A DNA stretch of 64,000 nt from Cellulophaga sp. RHA19 (GTDB lineage Bacteria; Bacteroidota; Bacteroidia; Flavobacteriales; Flavobacteriaceae), in assembly GCF_002813425.1 (NCBI RefSeq), contig NZ_PHUL01000001.1, forward strand, positions 1,528,001 through 1,592,000, given 5' to 3'. The position numbers were made by a program, and so were the translations under genes. Of the stretch, positions 25,970 through 35,604 are shown piece after piece. Position 1 is the stretch's first letter. Every line of letters begins with the position of its first letter. The notes beneath the pieces are model-generated. The model saw only the letters and a program-made list of their open reading frames with translations. It had not been told where the DNA came from and did not search any database.

Positions 25970-28486
25970 ATGGCGAAGAATTTAGTAATTGTAGAGTCAC
26001 CTGCAAAAGCAAAAACAATAGAGAAATTTTTAGGAAAAGATTACAAGGTAGAGTCGAGCTTTGGACACATAGCAGATTTGCCATCTAAAGAATTAGGGGT
26101 AGATGTAGATAATGACTTTACGCCTAAATATGTAGTAGATAGTGAAAAGAAAAAACTTGTAAAAAAACTTAAAGATTTAGCAGATAAAGCAGAAGTTATA
26201 TGGCTTGCGAGTGATGAGGATCGCGAGGGAGAGGCTATTTCTTGGCATTTGGCAGAAGAGTTAAAGTTAGACAAGAGTAAAACAAGAAGAATTGTTTTTA
26301 ACTCTATAACAAAGTCTGCAATACAAAAGGCAATAGAAAACCCAAGAGAAATAAATTACAACTTGGTAAATGCACAGCAGGCACGTAGAGTTTTAGATAG
26401 GTTGGTTGGTTACGAGCTATCTCCGGTTCTTTGGAAAAAAATAAAACCAGGTCTTTCTGCTGGTCGTGTACAGTCTGTAGCAGTTAGGTTAATTGTAGAA
26501 AGAGAGAGGTCTATTGAAGCTTTTACGCCAGAAGCTTCATTTAGAGTTGTTGCCGAATTTAAAACAGAATCAGGCAGTAGCTTTTCAGCAAAAATTAACA
26601 AAACATTCCCTAGTAAAAAAGCAGCTCAAGATTTTTTAAATAAAAATATTGGTGCAAATTTTTCTATAGCAAATTTAGATAAAAAACCAGCAAAAAAATC
26701 TCCGGCAGCACCGTTTACAACATCTACCTTACAACAAGAGGCAGCACGTAAATTATATTTTTCTGTGGGTAGAACAATGCAGGTAGCACAACGTTTGTAC
26801 GAGGCAGGTTTAATAACCTATATGAGAACAGATAGTGTAAACCTATCTAAAGAGGCATTAGATGCAGCTAAGGAAGCAATTGTAGAAAACTACGGTAAAG
26901 AATATAGTGAGGTGCGTAATTATGTAGGTAAAACCAAAGGTGCACAAGAGGCGCATGAGGCGGTTAGACCTACAGATATGAAAAGGCAATCACCGTCTTT
27001 AGAGCGTGACCAAGCAAGGTTGTATGAGCTTATTTGGAAACGAACATTAGCATCACAAATGAGTGATGCGCAGTTAGAGCGTACCAACGTAAAAATAAAA
27101 GCAGATAAGCATAAAGAAGAGTTTACTGCAAATGGAGAGGTTATTAAGTTTGATGGTTTTTTAAAGGTATACTTAGAAGGTCATGATGATGAGGAAACAG
27201 AGGAGCAAGAAGGTATGTTGCCAGCGATGAAAGTTGGAGAAACATTACTTAATAATTTTATAACAGCAACAGAACGTTTTTCTAGAGCTCCATACAGATT
27301 TACTGAAGCATCTTTAGTTAAAAAGTTAGAAGAGTTAGGAATAGGAAGACCATCTACTTATGCACCAACAATTTCTACAATCCAAAACAGAGGCTATGTA
27401 GAAAAAGGAACAATAGAAGGTGTAGAGCGTAAGTATACGCAGTTGGTTTTAGAAGCAGATAATCTGCAAGAAAAGAACTTAACAGAAACTGTTGGTTCTG
27501 ATAAAGGTAAAATGGTACCTACAGATATAGGTATAATTGTAACCGACTTTTTAGTAAATCACTTTGAAACTATATTAGACTATAATTTTACAGCTAAGGT
27601 AGAAGAAGACTTTGATGAAATTGCAACAGGCGATGAAGACTGGGGTAAAGTAATGAAGGATTTTTATACAGATTTTCATCCAAAGGTTGAAGATGTAGAG
27701 CAAAACGCAGACAGAGCCAGCGGGGAACGTATTCTGGGTAAAGATCCAAAAACGGGTAGGCAAGTATCTGTGCGTTTAGGTAGATTTGGACCAATGGTAC
27801 AAATAGGTACAGCAGAGGAAGAAGAAAAACCACAATTTGCTAGTTTGTTACCAGAACACTCTTTAGGTACTATTACTTTTGAGGAAGCAATGGAGCTTTT
27901 TAAATTGCCAAAAGATTTAGGTACTTATGAAGGAGAAGAAGTATCTGCAAACGTAGGTAGGTTTGGACCTTATGTTAAGTTTGGTAAAAAGTACATTTCT
28001 ATGGAGAAAGGAGAAAGTGCTTTAGATATAACTAAAGAAAGGGCAATAGAGCTTATTGTAGAAAAGCAAAAAGCAGATGCGCCAATAGCTTCATATGAAG
28101 ATTTAGAGGTTACCAAAGGTGTAGGTCGTTTTGGTCCGTTTATAAAATGGAACGGAATGTTTATCAATGTAAATAAAAAGTACGACTATGATACACTTTC
28201 TTATGAGGATATTGTAGAACTTATTGAAGCTAAAAAACAAAAAGAAATAGATAAGCTTATACAAGAATGGCCAGAAGAAGGCATACGTATAGAAAAAGCT
28301 AGATGGGGTAGACACAATGTGTTAAAGGGTAAAATAAAGGTTGAGTTAGCTAAAACAGTAGACGCTACTAAAATTACTTTAGAAGAAGCCCAAGCTATGA
28401 TAGAAAAGAAAACCCCAAAGAAAAAAACAAAAGCTAAAGCAAAACCTAAGGCTAAAGCAAAAGCAAAACCAAAGACAAAGAAGTAA
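25970..28486 (+). CDS. topA: DNA topoisomerase I
   Basis: An 838-residue type IA topoisomerase that relaxes negative supercoils. The start is placed at the ATG in MAKNLVIVESPAKAKTIEKF (25970), 20 bases after an exact -7 box; an in-frame upstream ATG adds 11 non-conserved residues. Features are the TOPRIM domain with ASDEDREGEAI, the active-site tyrosine in GLITYMRTDSVN and GRPSTYAPTI. The C-terminus has three short topoisomerase repeats of the form RFGP(F/Y/M)VK. No C4 zinc fingers are seen, and the chain ends in a 20-residue Lys/Ala/Pro tail. Confidence 0.97.
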   Translation: MAKNLVIVESPAKAKTIEKFLGKDYKVESSFGHIADLPSKELGVDVDNDFTPKYVVDSEKKKLVKKLKDLADKAEVIWLASDEDREGEAISWHLAEELKLDKSKTRRIVFNSITKSAIQKAIENPREINYNLVNAQQARRVLDRLVGYELSPVLWKKIKPGLSAGRVQSVAVRLIVERERSIEAFTPEASFRVVAEFKTESGSSFSAKINKTFPSKKAAQDFLNKNIGANFSIANLDKKPAKKSPAAPFTTSTLQQEAARKLYFSVGRTMQVAQRLYEAGLITYMRTDSVNLSKEALDAAKEAIVENYGKEYSEVRNYVGKTKGAQEAHEAVRPTDMKRQSPSLERDQARLYELIWKRTLASQMSDAQLERTNVKIKADKHKEEFTANGEVIKFDGFLKVYLEGHDDEETEEQEGMLPAMKVGETLLNNFITATERFSRAPYRFTEASLVKKLEELGIGRPSTYAPTISTIQNRGYVEKGTIEGVERKYTQLVLEADNLQEKNLTETVGSDKGKMVPTDIGIIVTDFLVNHFETILDYNFTAKVEEDFDEIATGDEDWGKVMKDFYTDFHPKVEDVEQNADRASGERILGKDPKTGRQVSVRLGRFGPMVQIGTAEEEEKPQFASLLPEHSLGTITFEEAMELFKLPKDLGTYEGEEVSANVGRFGPYVKFGKKYISMEKGESALDITKERAIELIVEKQKADAPIASYEDLEVTKGVGRFGPFIKWNGMFINVNKKYDYDTLSYEDIVELIEAKKQKEIDKLIQEWPEEGIRIEKARWGRHNVLKGKIKVELAKTVDATKITLEEAQAMIEKKTPKKKTKAKAKPKAKAKAKPKTKK

Positions 28487-28492
28487 AAATAT

Positions 28493-29650
28493 ATGGCGTT
28501 CGATTTTTTGACTCCAGTGGCAGATAAAGTAATAGCTCATTGTGAGTTATTACCGTCGCAAGCATTAGGAAAAAAAATATACAAACACACAAAAAAAGAT
28601 GGTTTGCCGGTCTTGGCAATGGCATCTATAGCAATAATAGGCGTAAATGAATCTAGAAATGCTTTTGAAAAAAAATCAGAAGCATTAGATTTATCTGGCG
28701 TTAGGTTAGAGCTTTACAAGTTAATGGTAGGTAATTGGAATTCTACTATTATAGATCTAGGCGATGTAGAACCCGGAGAAAATGTTAGCGATACTTATTT
28801 TGTAGTAAAAGAAGTAATAGCTAGCTTAATTGAAGAAAACATTGTGCCTATAGTAATTGGGCCAACACAAGACCTAACATATCCTTGTTACAGGGCTTTT
28901 GATGGCCTCCGAAATATGATTAACCTAGTAAATGTAGATAGTAGGTTTGACTTTGGAGATCATGAAGAACTTATCTCTTCTCATTCTTATATGAGTAAAA
29001 TTATTACAGATAAGCCCAATAATTTATTTAATTTTTCAAATATAGGTTACCAAAGCTATTTTAATTCTCAGGAAGAAATAGATCTAATGGAGCGTCTTTT
29101 TTTTGATGCTTATCGTTTAGGAGAGGTAACATCAGACATAACCTTAGTAGAACCAATTCTACGAAATGCACACATTGTTAGTTTAGATGCACGCTCTGTG
29201 CGGGCAAGTGAAATGGGTATGTTAAATAATTTTTCTCCAAACGGATTTACAGGAAGAGAAATTTGCGCCATAGCAAGGTATGCAGGTATAAGTGAAAAAT
29301 TATCTGTCTTTGGTGTTTTTGAGAGCGAGAATTCAAATCAATCTTTTCAGCTCTTAGCCCAGATTATATGGTACTTTATAGAGGGTTATAACTTTAGAGT
29401 ACAAGAATTACCTTATTTAAATAAAGAAGCATTTACAAAGTATATAGTTCCTTCAGACTTAGAAGAACTGGTTTTTTATAAAAGTAATTTAACAGAAAGG
29501 TGGTGGGTAGAAGTACCATCTATTTTAAATTCATATAATAAAAATGAAATGCCTGCGTTATTACCCTGCACCAAGGCGGATTATGTTGAGGCAACCAACC
29601 AAAACATTCCAGAAAGGTGGTTTAAGGCATTTAAAAAAGGCCTCAATTAA
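28493..29650 (+). CDS. arginase/formimidoylglutamase-fold protein with degenerate metal site
   Basis: A 385-residue ureohydrolase-fold protein of the type usually labelled formimidoylglutamase next to gldK in Bacteroidota. The fold segments are recognisable, but the Mn ligands are not. The usual GGDHS is GPTQDLT, the usual DAHxD is VDSRFDFGD, and the usual SFDxDxxDP is SLDARSVRAS, so the conserved His and at least one Asp are replaced. Catalysis by the normal binuclear mechanism is doubtful. It is 6 bases after topA and 114 bases before gldK on the same strand. The context suggests a non-catalytic or altered role near the type IX secretion genes, but this is inference. Confidence 0.78.
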   Translation: MAFDFLTPVADKVIAHCELLPSQALGKKIYKHTKKDGLPVLAMASIAIIGVNESRNAFEKKSEALDLSGVRLELYKLMVGNWNSTIIDLGDVEPGENVSDTYFVVKEVIASLIEENIVPIVIGPTQDLTYPCYRAFDGLRNMINLVNVDSRFDFGDHEELISSHSYMSKIITDKPNNLFNFSNIGYQSYFNSQEEIDLMERLFFDAYRLGEVTSDITLVEPILRNAHIVSLDARSVRASEMGMLNNFSPNGFTGREICAIARYAGISEKLSVFGVFESENSNQSFQLLAQIIWYFIEGYNFRVQELPYLNKEAFTKYIVPSDLEELVFYKSNLTERWWVEVPSILNSYNKNEMPALLPCTKADYVEATNQNIPERWFKAFKKGLN

Positions 29651-29764
29651 AAAAATAACAAAATAACGTGTCTTAATACAATATTTCGTTTAAAACGCTG
29701 TTTTAATGATTGAATATATATGTTTAAGAACTAAATATCTTAAATCGAAATTTAACCTATAATT

Positions 29765-31123
29765 ATGAAGAAACTATTGTTAATGTCCATGGGATTTGTT
29801 CTTTTACTTGGCAGTTGTGGTAAGTCAGGAACAAAAGGAGAATTGGTAGGAGCCCAAGGAAAAAAATGGTATCCGGAGAAACCTTATGGTATGGAATTGA
29901 TCCCAAGAGGATCTTTTATCATGGGTAAAACAGAAGAAGACCAAGCGCAGGTTTTAAATGCGCCAACTAAAACTGTTACAGTAACTTCTTTTTATATGGA
30001 TGATACTGAAATAACAAATAGTGAGTATCGTCAGTTTGTAGAATGGGTTAAAGATTCTATTACAAGAACAAAATTGGCAATATTAGCAGATGAGTTAGGC
30101 TTAAGCCCAGAAGATGGTGGTATTGGTGATTATGCATTTAAAGATGCGGATACAACTAAAATGTCTGAATATGATAAGTATATGATGGACAACTACGGTG
30201 GTGGTGGCCCATCAGGATATGAAGGTAGAGCCTTAAATAAGCAAGAAAAGCTTATTTGGGATACATCTGAATACCCAGACGAGTATTATGTTGAGGTAAT
30301 GGATAAGTTATACATTCCAGAAGAAGAGGCATATAACGGGCAACGTACTATAGATGTTACACAACTTAAATATAAGTATAGTTGGATGGACATAGACGCA
30401 GCTGCAAGATCTAAAACTGGAAGCAGAAAAGATTTTATTAAGCAGACTGAGTTACCTGTTTACCCAGATACTACAGTATGGATTAAAGATTTTGAATACT
30501 CTTATAATGAGCCAATGCACAACGATTATTTTTGGCACGATGCATATAGTGAGTATCCAGTAGTAGGTGTTACTTGGGATCAAGCAACAGCTTTTTGTAA
30601 CTGGAGAACAAAATTAAAGAACGACGACCAAAAAAGTAGAGGTAAACAGCCAGTTAATAAATTTAGATTGCCTACAGAAGCAGAGTGGGAGTACGCTGCA
30701 AGAGGTGGTATAGAAGGTGGTATGTACCCTTGGGGTGGTCCTTATGTAATTAGTGATACTGGTTGCTATATGGCAAACTTTAAACCACAAAGAGGAGATT
30801 ACGCTGCAGATGCAGCATTGTATACAGTAGAGGCTAAAGCATATGAGCCTAACGACTTTAACTTGTATAATATGGCTGGTAACGTGTCTGAATGGACAAG
30901 CTCTAGCTACGATCCAAGTACTTACGATTTTGTTTCTACAATGAACCCTAACGGAGGAGATAGTGGTAACGCAAGAAGAGTAATACGTGGTGGTTCTTGG
31001 AAAGATGTTGCTTACTTCTTACAAGTATCTACAAGAGATTATGAATACAGAGATTCTGCTCGTAGTTATATTGGCTTTAGAACTGTACAAGATTACATGG
31101 GAGAAGAAGATTCTACCGACTAA
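29765..31123 (+). CDS. gldK: type IX secretion/gliding lipoprotein GldK
   Basis: A 452-residue lipoprotein (lipobox GSC, Cys18) with a formylglycine-generating-enzyme (SUMF1) type fold. GMELIPRGSFIMG, FYMDDTEITNSEYRQFV, YPVVGVTWDQATAFCNWR, FRLPTEAEWEYAARGG and ARRVIRGGSWKD are clear. GldK forms the periplasmic ring with GldN around the type IX secretion motor at the outer membrane. It is first of the canonical gldKLMN order. Confidence 0.98.
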   Translation: MKKLLLMSMGFVLLLGSCGKSGTKGELVGAQGKKWYPEKPYGMELIPRGSFIMGKTEEDQAQVLNAPTKTVTVTSFYMDDTEITNSEYRQFVEWVKDSITRTKLAILADELGLSPEDGGIGDYAFKDADTTKMSEYDKYMMDNYGGGGPSGYEGRALNKQEKLIWDTSEYPDEYYVEVMDKLYIPEEEAYNGQRTIDVTQLKYKYSWMDIDAAARSKTGSRKDFIKQTELPVYPDTTVWIKDFEYSYNEPMHNDYFWHDAYSEYPVVGVTWDQATAFCNWRTKLKNDDQKSRGKQPVNKFRLPTEAEWEYAARGGIEGGMYPWGGPYVISDTGCYMANFKPQRGDYAADAALYTVEAKAYEPNDFNLYNMAGNVSEWTSSSYDPSTYDFVSTMNPNGGDSGNARRVIRGGSWKDVAYFLQVSTRDYEYRDSARSYIGFRTVQDYMGEEDSTD

Positions 31124-31186
31124 AAAACCGAATAAATTTAACCCTAAATACTTATAATTAATAAACCCAAATTAAAATTTAAAATT

Positions 31187-31840
31187 ATGGCACAATCAAA
31201 ATCAACAAAGAAATTATTTAATATGGCCTATGGCCTTGGAGCATCTGTAGTAATTATTGGTGCACTATTTAAAATCCTTCACTGGGAGTTAGGACCATTA
31301 AACGGTGGTGTTTTACTAGCAATTGGTCTTATTACAGAGGCACTTATTTTTGCAATTAGTGCATTTGAACCAATAGAGGATGAGTTAGACTGGTCTTTAG
31401 TATACCCAGAATTAGCAGGTGGTCAAGGATCAGCTAAACAAAAGAAAGAAACTTTAGAAGTAAAAGAAACAGAAGCATCTTTATCTAAGAAATTAGACGA
31501 AATGTTAAAAGAAGCTGGTGTTGATGCAGAATTAATGGGAAGCCTTGGTAACAGCATTAAAAACTTTGAAGGTGCTGCTAAAGGAATTGCTCCTACTGTA
31601 GATGCAATGGAATCTACTAGAAAGTATTCTGATGAAATGGTACAAGCTGCTACGCAGATGGAATCATTAAACAGCTTATACAAAGTGCAATTAGAAAGTG
31701 CTAGCAGACAAGCTTCAATTAATGAAGAAGTAGTACAAAACTCTTCAGCATTAAAAGATCAAATGGAATCTTTAGCAACAAACTTATCTTCTTTAAACGG
31801 AGTATACGGTGGTATGTTATCAGCAATGAGCAAAAACTAA
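31187..31840 (+). CDS. gldL: type IX secretion motor protein GldL
   Basis: A 217-residue inner-membrane protein. Two transmembrane helices (about 12-32 and 38-60) are followed by a long cytoplasmic helical tail. Glu51 within the second helix (LITEALIF) corresponds to the buried glutamate required for proton flow in the GldLM motor, as far as I recall from the family. It is 63 bases downstream of gldK. Confidence 0.98.
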   Translation: MAQSKSTKKLFNMAYGLGASVVIIGALFKILHWELGPLNGGVLLAIGLITEALIFAISAFEPIEDELDWSLVYPELAGGQGSAKQKKETLEVKETEASLSKKLDEMLKEAGVDAELMGSLGNSIKNFEGAAKGIAPTVDAMESTRKYSDEMVQAATQMESLNSLYKVQLESASRQASINEEVVQNSSALKDQMESLATNLSSLNGVYGGMLSAMSKN

Positions 31841-31893
31841 TTAGTTAATACTAATAACCCCAAATCAATTATTAACTAAAATTAGTAGAAAAC

Positions 31894-33453
31894 ATGGCAG
31901 GAGGAAAACAGTCACCACGTCAGAGAATGGTAAACTTAATGTACTTAGTGTTCATTTGTATGCTGGCGTTAAATATGAGTAAAGAAGTTCTAGCTGCATT
32001 CGGCTTAATGAATGTAAAGATGGAAGCTTCTAACAAAAAATCAACAGAAAACAATGTAGCTTTCTTAGAAGGTCTTGGAACAAAGGCAGAAGAGAATGCA
32101 GCAAAGTATGCTGAAGATTACAAAAAAGCGCAGCAGGTACAAAAAATATCTCAAGATTATTATGACTATTTAGAAGGTCTTAAAAAAGAGATGACTAAGA
32201 ACGTTGAAGATCCTACAGATTACCAAGTAATGGATAAGTCTGATTACTTAGATCAAAAATTCTTTAGCGGAGAAAACTTAGCAGAAGGTGGTAAGGAGTT
32301 CATGAAAAGAATTAACGATTACCGTGAGCAAGTATCTAAGTTAGTACCAGAAAAAATAAAAAGTTCTGTAAAGGCTAGATTTGAAACTGGAGATGCTAAT
32401 GGTAAAGTAGAGAAGAAAGATAAGACCAAGCAAGATTGGATTAACTATCACTATGAAGGTTTTCCTTTAATAGCTTCTTTAACTAAAATTACAGCTTTAC
32501 AGTCTGATATTAAGTCTACTGAAGAAGATGCTTTAAAAGCAATGTTAGAAGGTAACTTAACAGATCAGGTTTCTTTAAAGAAATTTAAAACATCACTTTT
32601 TGGATCTAAGTCAGCATTTTATGCAGGTGAGAAGTACGATGGTAAAATTATTATTAGCAAAACTGATGATTCTTCTACTCCAGTAAGAGCAGAATTAACA
32701 TTAGATGGTAGAAAATTAAAAGAAGGTACAGATTATCAGCTTGAAGCTGGAGGTGTTAAAATGTTAATTGGTGCTGGTAACCCAGGAGATCACGAAGTAG
32801 CAGGTACACTTTTCTTTAAGCAAGATGGTGAAGAAGTTCCTGTAGAAGTTAAAAATTCTTTTGCAACTATATCTAAGCCAAGTGCAGCATTAATTGCTGC
32901 AGATAAGATGAACGTTGTTTACCGTGGTGTTGCTAACCCAATGACAATTTCTATACCTGGTATACCAAATAATAAAGTAAGAGCTTCTGCTCCAGGCTTA
33001 AAGTCGGTAAGTGGTAGTAAGTATGTTATGAATCCAGGTTCTGGAAGATCTGTAACTATTAAAGCTTCTGGTACTTTGCCAGATGGTAAAGCAGTTAGTT
33101 CTTCATCAGAATTTAGAATTAAAGATATACCAAGTCCAACAGGTTCTATTAGAGGAGAAACTGGTAGCGTTAAAATGCCACGTAAAAACTTAGAAGTATC
33201 TACAGTTGGTGCATTATTACAAGATTTTGATTTTGATTTAAATATTGGTGTAAGCGGTTTCAGCTTCAAAGTTCCAGGACAGCCAACAATTAGAGTTAAT
33301 GGTAGAAAATTAGACAGTAGAGCTAAATCTGCATTAAAAAGAGCAAAAAGAGGTGATATGGTTCAGATATTTAATATCCAAGCTTATATTACAAATAACA
33401 AGAGTTATAGATTAAAGAAAGTTTCTAGTGTACTTGTAGAAATTACAAACTAG
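31894..33453 (+). CDS. gldM: type IX secretion motor protein GldM
   Basis: A 519-residue bitopic protein. An N-terminal cytoplasmic SPRQRMVNLMY segment with Arg9 (pairs with the GldL glutamate) precedes one transmembrane helix (about 13-35) and a large periplasmic part of a helical domain and tandem immunoglobulin-like beta domains. It spans the periplasm and couples the inner-membrane motor to the GldKN ring. A 13-bp hairpin follows in the gap to gldN. Confidence 0.98.
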   Translation: MAGGKQSPRQRMVNLMYLVFICMLALNMSKEVLAAFGLMNVKMEASNKKSTENNVAFLEGLGTKAEENAAKYAEDYKKAQQVQKISQDYYDYLEGLKKEMTKNVEDPTDYQVMDKSDYLDQKFFSGENLAEGGKEFMKRINDYREQVSKLVPEKIKSSVKARFETGDANGKVEKKDKTKQDWINYHYEGFPLIASLTKITALQSDIKSTEEDALKAMLEGNLTDQVSLKKFKTSLFGSKSAFYAGEKYDGKIIISKTDDSSTPVRAELTLDGRKLKEGTDYQLEAGGVKMLIGAGNPGDHEVAGTLFFKQDGEEVPVEVKNSFATISKPSAALIAADKMNVVYRGVANPMTISIPGIPNNKVRASAPGLKSVSGSKYVMNPGSGRSVTIKASGTLPDGKAVSSSSEFRIKDIPSPTGSIRGETGSVKMPRKNLEVSTVGALLQDFDFDLNIGVSGFSFKVPGQPTIRVNGRKLDSRAKSALKRAKRGDMVQIFNIQAYITNNKSYRLKKVSSVLVEITN

Positions 33454-33471
33454 AATAAATGAAACTAAAAG

Positions 33472-33501
33472 GTAAGTTGCTATTGTAAAATAGCAACTTA
33501 C
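33472..33501 (+). promoter_or_regulatory. intercistronic hairpin between gldM and gldN
   Basis: A perfect 13-bp stem (33472-33484 and 33489-33501, arms GTAAGTTGCTATT and AATAGCAACTTAC) closed by a GTAA tetraloop of the GNRA type. No T run follows, so it is not an ordinary terminator. It more likely shapes mRNA stability or the GldM:GldN ratio. Confidence 0.7.
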
Positions 33502-33528
33502 TTATAGCTTCAAAATAAAATTATTTAA

Positions 33529-34431
33529 ATGATGAATTGGAAAAACATTTTAGTAGTAGGTTTAGTAGCAATGTCTTCGATATCTGCTATGGCGCAATCA
33601 AATGTATTGAATGCCAAAAAACCAGAAGAAATTGGTATTAAAACAGAAGAACAAATTAAAAAAGATAATGACGGACCATTAAAGTATGGTTATGTAGACG
33701 ACAGAGATGTTTTATGGTCTACTACTGTATGGGAAGTTATAGATTTAGATGAGCGTGTAAACTTTCCTTTATACTACCCAATTGATACTATAGACATAGG
33801 TAAAAACAGAAGATCGTTATACCACGTTTTAATGAAAGGTATTAAGAGTGGAGAATTAGAAGTTTATGCAGATTCTTACTTTACAGAAAAAAGAAAATTA
33901 GAAGACTTAAAAGCTTCTATGCAGAAGGTAGATACTACAGATTATGGTTACGACCAATATAATGCAGGAGAAACTGTTTCTGAAGAATATATTAACAAGA
34001 GAGATCTTGTTGCAGCAGATTTAGAAGAATACCTAATTAAAGGAATGTGGTATTTTGATAAAAGACAAGGAGAATTAAAATACCGTTTATTAGGTATTGC
34101 TCCAGTTGCACCAGATGTTAACTTTATAGATGATGAGTCTGTAGATATAGATGGTAATAAAATTCCTTTATTCTGGGTTTGGTATCCAGATGCTAGAGAA
34201 TTGTTGCATACAGCAAAAGTGTTTAATCAACGAAACTCTGCAAGTCCAATTTCTTTTGATATGTTGTTAAACTCAAGAAGGTTCCATGCAACTATTTACA
34301 AAGAAGAAAATGTACACGGAGATCGTAAAATTAAAGATTACATTTCAGACAACGCATTGTTTCAGTTGCTAGAAGCCAAAAGAATTAAAGAGGTTATTAG
34401 AGACAGAGAACAAGATATGTGGAGCTATTAA
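33529..34431 (+). CDS. gldN: type IX secretion protein GldN
   Basis: A 300-residue periplasmic protein with a cleavable signal peptide (1-22, ending AMA-QS). The conserved DDRDVLWSTTVWEVIDLDERVNFPLYYP segment (shown here as DDRDVLWSTTVW then DLDERVNFPLYY) and ARELLHTAKVFNQRNSA are typical. It interacts with GldK in the periplasmic ring. It is the last gene of the operon, closed by a strong terminator at 34468-34501. Confidence 0.98.
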   Translation: MMNWKNILVVGLVAMSSISAMAQSNVLNAKKPEEIGIKTEEQIKKDNDGPLKYGYVDDRDVLWSTTVWEVIDLDERVNFPLYYPIDTIDIGKNRRSLYHVLMKGIKSGELEVYADSYFTEKRKLEDLKASMQKVDTTDYGYDQYNAGETVSEEYINKRDLVAADLEEYLIKGMWYFDKRQGELKYRLLGIAPVAPDVNFIDDESVDIDGNKIPLFWVWYPDARELLHTAKVFNQRNSASPISFDMLLNSRRFHATIYKEENVHGDRKIKDYISDNALFQLLEAKRIKEVIRDREQDMWSY

Positions 34432-34467
34432 ATTGCTTTAGAATTCCAATTCAAATACAATAAGCAG

Positions 34468-34501
34468 ACTCCCTAGGATTTTATTCCTAGGGAGTTTTTT
34501 T
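34468..34501 (+). terminator. intrinsic terminator of the gldKLMN operon
   Basis: An 11-bp perfect stem ACTCCCTAGGA / TCCTAGGGAGT with a six-base loop and an uninterrupted T run. It lies 36 bases after gldN. Confidence 0.92.
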
Positions 34502-34539
34502 ATACATATAAATTAAGCTACTTTATCTATTTTTGTAAT

Positions 34540-35604
34540 ATGGTAAATTATGTAGTTGTAGGTCTGGGGTTGGCAGGTATTTCTTTTTGTGAAACACTAG
34601 AAAAAAATAATAAAACGTTTAAGGTTGTTGCAGATAACTCACAGACATCTTCTGTAGTTGCAGGTGGTTTGTATAACCCAGTTATTTTAAAACGTTTTAC
34701 ACTTGCCTGGAACGCAAAACAACAATTAGACCTTGCGCTACCCTTTTACAAGGCTTTAGAAGATAAGCTAAAAGTACAGTTAGACTATAAAATACCTGTA
34801 ATACGTAGGTTTGCTTCTGTAGAGGAGCAAAATATGTGGTTTGAGGCTATGGATAAGCCAAGTCTTAATTACTTTTTATCACCAAAAATTATTCAAAATA
34901 AAAATGCTGATATAAATGCAAACTTTGGGTATGGCGAGGTTTTACATACAGGTAGAATAGATACAAAGGAGCTTTTATCAGCCTATAAAAATTACTTAAT
35001 TAAAAAAGAAGCTATACTACAAGAAACGTTTGATTTTGATGCTTTACAAATTGAAGAAAACGGAGTTATATACAAAGGTATTAAGGCAGAAAAAATAGTT
35101 TTTGCTACTGGTTTTGGTTTAAAAAGCAATCCGTTTTTTAATTATTTACCTTTAAATGGAACAAAGGGAGAGCTTTTAACTATAAAAGCTCCAGATTTAA
35201 AAGAGAAAAGTGTCATAAAATCATCAGTCTTTATAATACCTATGGGTAATGATTTGTATAGGGTAGGAGCCACTTATAATAGAGACGACAAAACAAACAA
35301 CGTATCTGAAACCGCTAAAGAAGAGTTGTTAACCAAATTAAATACCTTTTTAAAATGCAGTTATGAGGTTGTAGACCACAAAGCAGGTGTTAGGCCAACA
35401 GTAGCAGATAGAAAACCACTAGTTGGCGAGCATCCAAAGCATAAAAATGTATATGTTTTAAATGGTTTTGGTTCTAGAGGCGTTATGGCAGGACCTTATG
35501 CAGCTAAACATCTTTTTAATTTTATAGAAAACAAAGAGTTGCTACCAAAAGAGATAAATTGTAATCGTTTTATTAAAAGATACCTTAATGCTTCTGGCTC
35601 TTAA
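34540..35604 (+). CDS. FAD-dependent oxidoreductase of the DadA/D-amino-acid-oxidase family
   Basis: A 354-residue cytoplasmic flavoprotein. The N-terminal dinucleotide motif VVGLGLAGISFCE binds FAD. GTKGELLTI, MGNDLYRVGATY and the C-terminal GVRPTVADRKPLVGEHPKHKNVYVLNGFGSRGV are typical of DAO-type enzymes. The substrate is unknown. A -7 box TATTTTTG (34528-34535) ends only 4 bases before the ATG, so the mRNA may be leaderless. The last 20 bases overlap the convergent DUF983 gene. Confidence 0.85.
   Translation: MVNYVVVGLGLAGISFCETLEKNNKTFKVVADNSQTSSVVAGGLYNPVILKRFTLAWNAKQQLDLALPFYKALEDKLKVQLDYKIPVIRRFASVEEQNMWFEAMDKPSLNYFLSPKIIQNKNADINANFGYGEVLHTGRIDTKELLSAYKNYLIKKEAILQETFDFDALQIEENGVIYKGIKAEKIVFATGFGLKSNPFFNYLPLNGTKGELLTIKAPDLKEKSVIKSSVFIIPMGNDLYRVGATYNRDDKTNNVSETAKEELLTKLNTFLKCSYEVVDHKAGVRPTVADRKPLVGEHPKHKNVYVLNGFGSRGVMAGPYAAKHLFNFIENKELLPKEINCNRFIKRYLNASGS

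Noticed and set aside
31841..31879. Inverted repeat TTAGTTAAT/ATTAACTAA between gldL and gldM
   Set aside because: AT-only stem with a long loop; expected by chance at this base composition.
34802..34807. TACGTA inside the FAD oxidoreductase gene, and similar copies within cobA and other coding regions
   Set aside because: Coding occurrences are single, unpaired and explained by Tyr/Val/Arg codons; not counted as operators.
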